A DNA stretch of 60,321 nt from assembly GCA_902802945.1 (NCBI GenBank), contig CADCOC010000046.1:1-60321 (forward strand), given 5' to 3'. Positions 1 to 7,213 of this stretch are shown here, piece after piece. This stretch comes from an uncultured bacterium (GTDB taxonomy: Bacteria; Verrucomicrobiota; Kiritimatiellia; RFP12; UBA1067). Numbering within the stretch: the first letter of the stretch is position 1; every line of letters starts with the position of its first letter. The notes under the pieces were generated by a model, which was given only the letters and a program-made list of their open reading frames with translations, searched no databases and was not told where the DNA came from. The translations under genes and the position numbers were made by a program.

Positions 1-840
1 GCCGCCGCCGCCGCCGCCGCCGCCGATGTCGTAGGGTGCGGCACGTCCGCCGCCGCCGCCGCCGCCGCCGCCGCCATATCCGAACATGAAATAATATGTG
101 TCATCGTCCTCTTTAACCCGATTGCCACTAGAACCACCGCTGCCGCCGGAACCAGCCGAGCCGGACTTCGCCGTCACCTTGAGAGTGCCGAGAAGGTAGA
201 GCGTGCCCGAACTGGTGCCGTTTTTGGCGCTGGAGCCAGAGCCGCCATTTGCGCCGTTCGCGGTATAATCGTTTGCGTACCAATAATGGCATTCGTTTTC
301 CGAAGATGTGGCGCCGCTGCCGCCACCGCCGCCGTTGCCGCCGATGCCGCCGATGGCCGCCGATGCACCGCCTCCCCCCGTGCCGCCAGAGCCGCCTGAT
401 CCCGCCGTCCAATAATCGAGCCCTTTCCGGAAGTTACCGGATGTACCGTTACCGCCGTTGCCGCCGTTCGCCGCATTGCCACCACGCACGTTGAGCGTTC
501 CGCCGCCGGTGACAATCAGCGTCGAGCCGTCGTTGAGGCGGATACCAGCGCCTGCGCTCTCGGTGCCGCTCGCGTTGCCGCCCTGCACGGTCAGAGTGAC
601 GCCTTTCGGAATGTAGACGACGGCCGTCGCGCCATCGGCCACGTACATCGCGCTCAGCGTCGAGCCGGACGGCCGGTTGATCGTCGTGTCGGACGAAACG
701 ACATACACCGTGCCGTTGGTGATCGTCGGCCCGGACTGCGTCGTCGACAGCGTCGCGCGCGTAGTGAACCCCGCCCACGCCGCCAACGGCGTAAGCAACA
801 CCGCCACGGCGCAGAGCGCACCGTGAAAGCAGTTTTTCAT
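1..840 (-). CDS. Glycine-rich secreted protein, 3' end beyond window
   Basis: An open frame runs from an ATG at 840 to the left edge without a stop, giving at least 280 residues. Residues 1-23 form a typical signal peptide (MKNCFHGALCAVAVLL, then a small-residue cleavage region). Then come Ser/Thr-rich, beta-strand-like segments with TLTVQGG, TLIVTGG and TLNVRGG units. The distal part is runs of Gly-Gly-X, ending in polyglycine encoded by GCC repeats on the plus strand. The pattern resembles the passenger part of secreted beta-helix or autotransporter-like adhesins, but no named domain is certain. It has its own promoter (-10 at 887-892). No strong Shine-Dalgarno precedes the ATG. The function is unknown; a surface or matrix role is inferred only from the signal peptide and composition. 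Confidence 0.75.
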   Translation of the reverse strand, partial: MKNCFHGALCAVAVLLTPLAAWAGFTTRATLSTTQSGPTITNGTVYVVSSDTTINRPSGSTLSAMYVADGATAVVYIPKGVTLTVQGGNASGTESAGAGIRLNDGSTLIVTGGGTLNVRGGNAANGGNGGNGTSGNFRKGLDYWTAGSGGSGGTGGGGASAAIGGIGGNGGGGGSGATSSENECHYWYANDYTANGANGGSGSSAKNGTSSGTLYLLGTLKVTAKSGSAGSGGSGGSSGNRVKEDDDTYYFMFGYGGGGGGGGGGRAAPYDIGGGGGGGG

Positions 841-886
841 TCTGCGAGTGCCTATCATATTCAATCCGCTTCCAAACCGTGCGGTA

Positions 887-897
887 ATTATATCATA
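887..897 (-). promoter_or_regulatory. Extended -10 promoter of the glycine-rich gene
   Basis: The minus strand reads TATGATATAAT, an extended -10 (TG-N-TATAAT) preceded by an A-tract. The leader to the ATG at 840 would be about 40 nt. No -35 is evident at the usual spacing. Confidence 0.65.
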
Positions 898-976
898 TTT
901 TTACTCGTTACCGCATTTTCAACTGTTAAAAAAACAAGGATTTTTCAACCCTTATCGCGCAACAAGCCGCCCACCT

Positions 977-1002
977 GGCAGGGCGCGATCACCGAGCGCG
1001 CC
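977..1002. repeat. Hairpin repeat (family A) across the DUF1080 stop codon
   Basis: Arms GGCGCGATC and GAGCGCGCC flank a 3-nt loop ACC, next to a GGCAG tag. It is the reverse complement, with one difference in 26 bp, of a copy at 32498-32523 inside the rhamnosidase gene. It covers the stop codon of the DUF1080 gene, so it supplies the last residues of that protein. Confidence 0.75.
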
Positions 1003-1705
1003 GCCTTGTCTCAGTCAGTTCGCGGATCCACACGTTGCGGAAACGGACAGGACACAGATGCTGTTGAAGCTTGACCGGGCCTTTGTCGGAAGGCGGCTTC
1101 GTCTGGCGGGTGCGGCGGATGTGCCCAGTCGGCCCTTCTAGCGGCCAGCCATCCTGTACGAGCACGCCGTTCAGGAACACCGTCACGGAACCGGGGCGGA
1201 CGCACTTCGCGCCGTCGAACACGGGACGGTAGAACACGATGTCGTACGTCTGCCATTCGCCTCTGCGGCGGGTGGGGTTCACAAGCGGCGGGTTCTGTCC
1301 GTAGATCGACGCGGCCTGTCCATCCGCGTAAAACGGATGCTTCATGTCGGCGGGATCGGTTTCATGGCTCTCGAATATCTGGACCTCGTAGAGTCCCATC
1401 ATGAACACGCCCGAATTGCCGCTATTCATGTCGTAGGGAGGAAGTTTGGCGGGCACCTGCCATTCGACGTGCAGCTGCACGTCGCCGAACTCGCGGCGCG
1501 TGCGAATGTCACCGGTACCGCGCGTGGCCTCGATCGCGCCGTCCACGAGCTTCCACTTCGCCTTGCGGCCCTTCATGTCCGTCCAGTTCGCGTCAAAGCT
1601 CTTCTGCGTTCCGTCGAACAGCACCACGGCATCGCTCGGCGGCTTCGCCGCCCCCGCCGCCAGCGCCACCACGGCCACAACCAAACCTACAACGGCTCTA
1701 TTCAT
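989..1705 (-). CDS. DUF1080 (3-keto-disaccharide hydrolase-like) secreted protein
   Basis: 238 residues starting at ATG 1705, which has AAGGAG 7 nt upstream; the ATG at 1711 is too close to it. Residues 1-20 are a signal peptide. The rest is one DUF1080/3-keto-disaccharide hydrolase beta-sandwich: VVLFDGTQ near residue 30, the NSGVFMMGLYEVQI core, and VTVFLNGVLVQDG toward the end. Some members of this family hydrolyse 3-keto-glycosides in the periplasm; others are uncharacterised. The start overlaps the 3' end of the sugar transporter by 8 nt, so the two are translationally coupled. The last residues (TRRRAR) come from a hairpin repeat lying over the stop codon, so the native C-terminus may have been altered. 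Confidence 0.85.
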   Translation of the reverse strand: MNRAVVGLVVAVVALAAGAAKPPSDAVVLFDGTQKSFDANWTDMKGRKAKWKLVDGAIEATRGTGDIRTRREFGDVQLHVEWQVPAKLPPYDMNSGNSGVFMMGLYEVQIFESHETDPADMKHPFYADGQAASIYGQNPPLVNPTRRRGEWQTYDIVFYRPVFDGAKCVRPGSVTVFLNGVLVQDGWPLEGPTGHIRRTRQTKPPSDKGPVKLQQHLCPVRFRNVWIRELTETRRRAR

Positions 1706-2894
1706 TTCCATTCTCCTTCGCATTTTTATACATGCAGACTGAAAGCACGGCCTGGTACGCGAGGCAGGCGAGAAGGACCCACACGAGGCCCGTGCTTCCC
1801 GCGCACTTCTGGGCGAAGCCGAGGATGGGCGGCACCACCGCCCCGCCTGCGATCGCCATCACCATCAGCGCGGTGATCTCGTTCGCCTTCTCGGGTAGCT
1901 TGTCGAGCGCGATCCCCATACACATCACGAAGGTGTTCGCCGAGGCGACCGACGCCACGAACACGCAAGAGAGGAAGGCGATGGGCCCTGAACAGACGAA
2001 AAAGGCCGCAACGGCAAGAACGCACAGGCCGATGCACCAGGGAAAGCACTTGGCGGGAGGGAACCGGACGAAGAGCGCCGCGCCGGCGGCCGTCGCGAGC
2101 GTCTTGCCCACGAAATAGACTGTCGGCCCCGTGCCCGCCATGTTCACGTCGACTTTGTACACGGTCTTGAGGAACTCCGGAATCGCCACCGAGAAGCCCA
2201 CGTCCAGCCCCACCGCGAAGAAGATGCCGACGGTCAGCGCGAGGACCAGCGGATCGCGCAGGAGCGCAAAGCAGCTGCCAAACGTCGTCCGTGGGACGGA
2301 AAGCCCACCCGACGTCTCCCGTTCGTCTGGAATCCGCGAAAGCATCAGCCATGCGGCGGTCGCCGCCGCGAGCACGCCGTAGAACGGGAACACGAGACGC
2401 CAGTTCCCCATGACGCTCGCCGCGACGTAGATGAACACGGGCGTGAGCGCCGCGCAGATCGCCTTGACGAACTGTCCGAGGGAAATGCGGCTTGCCAGGA
2501 GCACCGGAGGCGTGACGTTGCCCAGCAGCGCCGGAAGCGCCGCCTGCAAGATGGTGTTGCCGATTCCGATCAGCGCGAACGCCGCGAAATACGGCCACGG
2601 ACGCCCCGCGCCGCCCGCAAGCGGAAGGAGCATCGCGGCCACCGTCACGGCAAGCGACACCAACACCGCGTTTTTCCGCCCGATTCTCCCCGAAAGCACG
2701 CCCGTCGGCAGCGAAATGAGGAAGAACCACACGAAGATCATCGACGGCAGAAAACCCGCCGTCACGTCGTCGAGTGCGCACTCGCTCTTCACCTGGTTCA
2801 CCACCGGCCCCACGATGTCAGCGAACCCCATCACGAAGAACCCCGCCATCATCGGCAACAACGCCGCGATTCCGCACCTTTTTCCAGCCATCAT
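1698..2894 (-). CDS. MFS transporter, FucP-like sugar/H+ symporter
   Basis: 398 residues with about 12 hydrophobic segments. GFFVMGFADIVGP at the start and the SGRIGRKNAV loop after TM2 fit the major facilitator superfamily; overall it resembles FucP-type sugar symporters. It is an inner-membrane importer, and the neighbouring glycosidases suggest a monosaccharide substrate, not identifiable from sequence. The start is placed at ATG 2894, which has GGAGGG about 6 nt upstream; an ATG at 2918 is possible. Its 3' end overlaps the DUF1080 start, so the two form an operon. The central cytoplasmic loop (about residue 200) contains a small palindrome. Confidence 0.82.
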   Translation of the reverse strand: MMAGKRCGIAALLPMMAGFFVMGFADIVGPVVNQVKSECALDDVTAGFLPSMIFVWFFLISLPTGVLSGRIGRKNAVLVSLAVTVAAMLLPLAGGAGRPWPYFAAFALIGIGNTILQAALPALLGNVTPPVLLASRISLGQFVKAICAALTPVFIYVAASVMGNWRLVFPFYGVLAAATAAWLMLSRIPDERETSGGLSVPRTTFGSCFALLRDPLVLALTVGIFFAVGLDVGFSVAIPEFLKTVYKVDVNMAGTGPTVYFVGKTLATAAGAALFVRFPPAKCFPWCIGLCVLAVAAFFVCSGPIAFLSCVFVASVASANTFVMCMGIALDKLPEKANEITALMVMAIAGGAVVPPILGFAQKCAGSTGLVWVLLACLAYQAVLSVCMYKNAKENGNE

Positions 2895-2955
2895 ACCTTT
2901 CCCTCCGATTTCACTCACTGACGCCTTGGCCTTCGCCTACATCTTTCCCGCTCGT

Positions 2956-4380
2956 TCACGAATTGCCATGGACGAAAAGATCATCGAACGTGATTACGTT
3001 CGAGAACCTTCCGCTGTACTTGTTTCTGAGCAGACCGTATGGAGTTATGAGAACGGCATTGACCGATTTCCGCGTTCCAGTAACGACCGAGAACACGGAC
3101 ATTTTTCGTCGCATGTCAATATCTGTTTTTTCATCTGGAACGAACTCGTCCTTTGTGTACTTCATCTCGCATACGTCAATCACGCCATCGGCACGGTCAA
3201 TTACTAGATCTATCTGCGCGCCCTTGGGGCAGCTTCCGTCGGGCGCATGTCTCCACGAACATACGTGCGTCAGCACGCCACCAATCTGCAATGCATTCTT
3301 CAACTGCCACAAATGCTGGAGGCACAGCCTTTCAAACGCAAAACCCGCCCAAGAAGCCTGCATTGAAGACCCCGCCGTGTTCTGCCAGAAATTCTCGTCC
3401 GTGTTTGAGGCCTCGCTCAAATATCTCAGATGGAATAGCGAAAAGTTATCGATAAGTTGAAACACCGCGTTTTTCTTCTTTTTCCCAAAAGCGACATATT
3501 TGCGCACAAAACCACTTGTCTCAAGATCGGAAAGGCATTTTGAGACCTTACCTCCGTCCGCAAGTTTCAGCTTTCGCACAAGCTCTTCGCGCGTCATGCC
3601 TGACTTGGATGACAAGGCCGTCACTATGCTGCGGTACATCGTCCCGTCTTTGAACAACGACGCAAACAGTTCTGCGAACTCGCCCCTCAGTTTTCCCGTC
3701 TCGGCAAATACAAGTGCATCCACATTCTGCCGAAGGCTCAAACCACGTTCCATCAAACTCCAGTAAAACGGTACTCCACCGAAAATCATGTATCCAAGCG
3801 CGATTTCCTCCCTCGAATAGGACAATCCAAGTTCGTTTGCGTACTCTTCGCATTCGGCAAGGCAGAACGGCTTAAGATAGATTCTGTCTGTAACCCGGTT
3901 GTGAAGCCCTCCGTGGTTCTTTATGAGCTTGTTCATCATCCATGACGTGGCAGATCCACAGACGATCAACAGCACGTCTTTTCGAGCCGAGGCGTAGCCA
4001 TTCCAGAAATGCTCCAACGCGGGAACGAATTTGGACCTCCGCGTATCCATCCATGGTAGTTCATCAATGAATACGACTTTCCGTTCCCTCTCGCACCGTT
4101 CTATCACCTTCTCCAATGCAAGAAATGCCTCTCGCCATGACTTAAGCGAAGGACAATGTTCATATCCGTATTTCACAAGCGAATCCCTGAAATTGAGCAA
4201 CTGCTCGGCCGTTCCAACCCCAGAAACACCTACATGGCAAAAACAGAAATCGTCGTGGAATGTTTCCCTGATCAGGTACGTCTTGCCTACGCGGCGGCGC
4301 CCATACACGGCAACGAACTGCGCCTCAGAGCGCTCTGCCGCGCACAAAAGAGACTTCCTCTCCCTGTATCTTCCTACCAT
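2956..4380 (-). CDS. ATP-binding protein, archaeal-type ATPase with DUF234 C-terminus
   Basis: 474 residues. The N-terminal P-loop AAA domain has Walker A YGRRRVGKTYLI near residue 27 and Walker B VVFIDELPWMD near residue 105, followed by a sensor-like CGSATSWM. The C-terminal part resembles the DUF234 (nuclease-like) domain, with QIDLVIDR and CEMKYTKDEF, which fit a PD-(D/E)XK-like fold. Such proteins are common, often horizontally acquired and multi-copy in anaerobes; their function is unsettled. Base composition is clearly less GC-rich than the neighbours. ATG 4380 has AGAGG 5 nt upstream and is preferred to the in-frame GTG at 4386. It has its own promoter (-10 at 4411-4416). Confidence 0.85.
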   Translation of the reverse strand: MVGRYRERKSLLCAAERSEAQFVAVYGRRRVGKTYLIRETFHDDFCFCHVGVSGVGTAEQLLNFRDSLVKYGYEHCPSLKSWREAFLALEKVIERCERERKVVFIDELPWMDTRRSKFVPALEHFWNGYASARKDVLLIVCGSATSWMMNKLIKNHGGLHNRVTDRIYLKPFCLAECEEYANELGLSYSREEIALGYMIFGGVPFYWSLMERGLSLRQNVDALVFAETGKLRGEFAELFASLFKDGTMYRSIVTALSSKSGMTREELVRKLKLADGGKVSKCLSDLETSGFVRKYVAFGKKKKNAVFQLIDNFSLFHLRYLSEASNTDENFWQNTAGSSMQASWAGFAFERLCLQHLWQLKNALQIGGVLTHVCSWRHAPDGSCPKGAQIDLVIDRADGVIDVCEMKYTKDEFVPDEKTDIDMRRKMSVFSVVTGTRKSVNAVLITPYGLLRNKYSGRFSNVITFDDLFVHGNS

Positions 4381-4410
4381 ATACACCTCTTGCTAGGTTT
4401 GCGGTGTGGA

Positions 4411-4421
4411 ATTATATCAAA
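4411..4421 (-). promoter_or_regulatory. -10 promoter of the DUF234 ATPase gene
   Basis: The minus strand reads TTTTTGATATAAT, an extended -10 (TGA-TATAAT). The leader to ATG 4380 is about 25 nt and contains AGAGG. Confidence 0.6.
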
Positions 4422-4446
4422 AATCCGACATTCCGACAACTATGAA

Positions 4447-4452
4447 ATTATA
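4447..4452 (-). promoter_or_regulatory. Second TATAAT upstream of the DUF234 ATPase gene
   Basis: A perfect TATAAT on the minus strand without the upstream TG, 36 bp upstream of the first. It directly abuts the inverted repeat 4455-4491, which suggests a regulated or alternative promoter. Confidence 0.35.
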
Positions 4453-4454
4453 TC

Positions 4455-4491
4455 GGTGCGGAATCTGTGGTTTTCTTCCACATTCCGCACC
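4455..4491. repeat. Long inverted repeat between the ROK remnant and ATPase promoters
   Basis: Arms GGTGCGGAATCTGTGG (4455-4470) and CCACATTCCGCACC (4478-4491) pair over 14 bp with a 2-nt bulge and a 7-nt loop. It has no T-run and lies next to a TATAAT, so an operator or structured leader is as likely as a terminator. Confidence 0.6.
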
Positions 4492-4539
4492 CAAATAAAC
4501 AATGTCATTTTACCTCTCGTTTTGTCCCAACCTCCGTGA

Positions 4540-4671
4540 CTAGCGCATGAAGACCAAGTATGACAGACCTTCCGACGACACCGTGAACATCTCGCTCTCG
4601 ATCACCGTTCCGTTTTCCACCGTGGCCAGCTTCACCCGGCTGCCACCCATATCCGCGCTCAACGTTTTCAT
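4540..4671 (-). pseudogene. Truncated ROK-family sugar kinase remnant
   Basis: A 43-codon frame starts at ATG 4671 after AAGGAAGAG. It begins MKTLSADMGGSRVKLATV, matching the N-terminal phosphate-binding strand of ROK kinases and regulators (D-x-G-G-x-x-x-K). It stops after about 43 residues, where ROK proteins are about 300, and no continuation is visible in other frames before the inverted repeat. It starts 15 nt after the metallophosphoesterase stop, so it was probably the next gene of that operon before truncation. Acquisition of the adjacent low-GC ATPase module could explain the loss. Confidence 0.6.
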
Positions 4672-4686
4672 GTCTGCTCTTCCTTA

Positions 4687-5676
4687 TCAGCAGTTGACAC
4701 GCACGTCGAAAAACGACCCATCGACATTGGCGGCAACGGCGCACTGCACATGCCCCCGGTCAAACGCGAAGAAGTGCCGGTGCACGTGCCCGACGAATAC
4801 GCCCAACAGGTTCGGCGTGGAGAACACGGCCTCGCGGAACGCGAACGTCGTGGGCGTATGCCCGGCCTCGGGCCACTGCGGACGACGCTCGATTTTCCAG
4901 CTGGGATCCACCTTCGCACCCCACTCGGGATGGGCGCAACCGGCCTCGCGCGGACCGTATCCCGGCATGTAGAGCGGGATGTGCATCATGAGCGCCACCG
5001 GCTCGCCCTTCGCCGCCTCCTGCTTCCAGAATGCGAGCTGTTCCGGCAGTATCTCGTAAAGCGAGTTGTCGATGAAGACGAAACGGATGCCGTTCACCAC
5101 GCGCGAGGCCATCATCGGATCGGCCCCCTGGTAGAGCGGCGCAAGGCGCTTCTTCGTCCATTCCGCGCGCAAGGCCATCTCCGTGCCGGGCAAACCTTCG
5201 TAGTGCCAGTCGTGATTACCCGAAATGTACATCCAGTTCAACCCTGACTCGTCGAGCCGCCGTTTCACGTAATCCACGCCCGCCTCGGACGGGAAGCTCA
5301 CGATGTCGCCCACGAGCGCGAGGAAGTCCACCTTCATCTTCTTCGCCTCGGCGAGCGCGTACTCGAAACCTTCGGGAGAAGCAATCAGACGCCTTGTGCG
5401 GAAATGGAGCGCGGAGCGATAGGGTTTGGACATGCGGGCCGAATACTGTTTGAACGGCTCGCCCCGCTCGTCGTCGATGGTGAGGTGCGAATCGCCCACC
5501 ACCATGAATCGGCACTTACCTCCGAGGGACGGCATGGTGAAGCGCAGCGACTCCTTCACAGACGCGAACGAGACGCCCGGCACAGTCGGCGCCTCTGCCG
5601 CCCATCCGCGCGGTACGGCGGCCATCGCCGCCGCGGCGGCACCAAATTTGAGCATGTTCCTTCTTGTCATTTGCAT
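4687..5676 (-). CDS. Tat-exported calcineurin-like metallophosphoesterase
   Basis: 329 residues. The N-terminus TRRNMLKFGAAAAAMAAV is a twin-arginine signal, so the protein is probably exported folded. The metallophosphoesterase motifs appear in order: GDSH (about 61), GDIV (about 122), SGNHDW (about 153), MMHIPLY and VGHVHRH near the C-terminus, giving a complete dinuclear metal site. The substrate is unknown; relatives in sugar-utilisation loci are phosphodiesterases or phosphatases. ATG 5676 follows AAGGAT. It lies upstream of the ROK remnant in the same orientation. Confidence 0.85.
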   Translation of the reverse strand: MQMTRRNMLKFGAAAAAMAAVPRGWAAEAPTVPGVSFASVKESLRFTMPSLGGKCRFMVVGDSHLTIDDERGEPFKQYSARMSKPYRSALHFRTRRLIASPEGFEYALAEAKKMKVDFLALVGDIVSFPSEAGVDYVKRRLDESGLNWMYISGNHDWHYEGLPGTEMALRAEWTKKRLAPLYQGADPMMASRVVNGIRFVFIDNSLYEILPEQLAFWKQEAAKGEPVALMMHIPLYMPGYGPREAGCAHPEWGAKVDPSWKIERRPQWPEAGHTPTTFAFREAVFSTPNLLGVFVGHVHRHFFAFDRGHVQCAVAANVDGSFFDVRVNC

Positions 5677-5729
5677 GTCATATCCTTATCACTTTCAATT
5701 GCACAATTCTAAAATCCAATCACATAAAA

Positions 5730-7046
5730 TCACTTTGCGATCACGCTGTTGGGATTCTGTAAGAACGTCAATATCCCGACATACGATATGCCATCGTCGT
5801 CCGTCCACAGACGCGACGCGCCGGAGGTAACGACGATCTTTCTGAAACTGTCACCACTCTTGCGCAGAGGCAATATCTCACGCGCCTTGTAATCCGGATC
5901 GGATACGCTAAATGCACTTTGAACGTAAACCTTCTCGAACCCAGTGTTGACGACAAAATCTATTTCAAGACGCTTGACGACCTTCTTCCCGTTCGTTTCG
6001 CCCCATATCTCCACAACCCCGACGTCAACCGACCAGCCACAACGCACAAGTTCATTGTAGATGACGTTTTCCATCAGATGGGTCTCCTCCTGTTCGCGAA
6101 AGCCGAGACGCGCATTTCTCAACCCGACATCCTCTGCATAATACTTCATCGGATGATCCAGATATTTTCTGCCTCGCACGTCATAGCGCCTCGCCTCGCG
6201 GAAAATATATGCATCCGCGAGAAATCCAAGATATTTCCTGACAGTTGGCGCGGACGGGCCACAGCCTTCTCGGCTTATGATCGTGTCCGACAGCTTCTTT
6301 GGATTGGTTAACGACCCGACAGAATTCGACACAACGTCCACGATGGATTCAAGCAACGTGGAATCGCTGATTCTATGACGCTCGACCACATCCTTTACAT
6401 AAACATTGTTAAACAGTTCGTTCAGAACCGCAATCTTGTCCCTCTCGTTTCTTTCAAGCACAGTCTGCGGCATCCCCCCAAATGTCTTGTATTCATCCCA
6501 GTCGTGTTGGACGTCGCCACCCCTCCAGGCATGAAACTCTGAAAACGACAGTGGGTGCATTTCGATCTCGGTCTTTCTACCACGGAAATTCGTCGCAACG
6601 TCCTTTGACAACATCTTGGAATTAGATCCTGTCACATAGATGTCAAGGTTAGGCTTTGCGTTCAGGGAATTCAGAACGTCATAGAACGTGAACCAGATGC
6701 CTGGTTCATCCTCCTTTGCCGTTCTTTCAGGATCAACGCCGTCTTTCAGCACCTTTCGCGACAACTGTATTTCATCAATAAACACATAATGGCGCTCTTC
6801 ATCAAGAATACGGCTGCGGATGTATTTACTCAACTCGCGTGGGTTCTGAAGAATTTCAAATTCCTCAAGTTCAAGTGATACAGAAATTATGTGATCCGGA
6901 GAGACACCGGAATCAAGCAGGTAGTTCCGAAATATTTCATTCAAAATGTAACTTTTCCCGCAACGGCGAATGCCGGTAATGATTTTTACCGACCCATTCC
7001 ACATCTTATCTTTAAGTTTTTTAAGATAATCGTCACGTTTTATCAT
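5730..7046 (-). CDS. AAA ATPase with DUF4143 C-terminus
   Basis: 438 residues. The AAA_14-type N-terminus has Walker A TGIRRCGKSYIL near residue 24 and Walker B YVFIDEIQLS near residue 87, then a VTGSNSKML sensor region. The C-terminal DUF4143 domain has FLADAYIFREARRYD and RLEIDFVV, the latter resembling a PD-(D/E)XK core. The role of this family is not established, and it is often multi-copy and mobile. Base composition is much less GC-rich than the flanking genes. The leader contains an inverted repeat (7062-7071 and 7080-7090) and AAAAGGAAAA before ATG 7046. No homologous partner is adjacent. Confidence 0.85.
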   Translation of the reverse strand: MIKRDDYLKKLKDKMWNGSVKIITGIRRCGKSYILNEIFRNYLLDSGVSPDHIISVSLELEEFEILQNPRELSKYIRSRILDEERHYVFIDEIQLSRKVLKDGVDPERTAKEDEPGIWFTFYDVLNSLNAKPNLDIYVTGSNSKMLSKDVATNFRGRKTEIEMHPLSFSEFHAWRGGDVQHDWDEYKTFGGMPQTVLERNERDKIAVLNELFNNVYVKDVVERHRISDSTLLESIVDVVSNSVGSLTNPKKLSDTIISREGCGPSAPTVRKYLGFLADAYIFREARRYDVRGRKYLDHPMKYYAEDVGLRNARLGFREQEETHLMENVIYNELVRCGWSVDVGVVEIWGETNGKKVVKRLEIDFVVNTGFEKVYVQSAFSVSDPDYKAREILPLRKSGDSFRKIVVTSGASRLWTDDDGISYVGILTFLQNPNSVIAK

Positions 7047-7091
7047 GTGTTTTCCTTTTTATTGGATTTCCAATGTTTTGGAAACGCCAAT

Positions 7092-7102
7092 AGAATATCA
7101 TA
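7092..7102 (-). promoter_or_regulatory. Extended -10 promoter of the DUF4143 ATPase gene
   Basis: The minus strand reads TATGATATTCT, with the upstream TG of an extended -10 and a one-base-variant hexamer. Its leader carries the 7062-7090 inverted repeat. Confidence 0.5.
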
Positions 7103-7213
7103 AATCATCGGTTAACGTCAATGCCATTTTGTGCGAATGTCTCACCAAACTACCGGATTGCCTTCACCCATTCAGGAATCTCCCTTGAGGCTATAAAGTG
7201 GGTTCTTTTGGTT

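Noticed and set aside
1..76. GCC microsatellite
   Set aside because: It is the polyglycine-coding part of an open reading frame with interruptions, not a pure satellite.
926..955. Terminator for the transporter-DUF1080 operon
   Set aside because: There is a T7 run on the minus strand, but the preceding stem is only about 4 bp with a 10-nt loop.
2291..2308. GTGGG...CCCAC palindrome in the MFS transporter as another in-frame hairpin family
   Set aside because: The stem is only 5 bp and a second copy was not found in the window.
7130..7210. Possible gene remnant reading EIPEWVKAIR on the minus strand after GH92
   Set aside because: It is too short, contains a stop and could not be assigned to a family.
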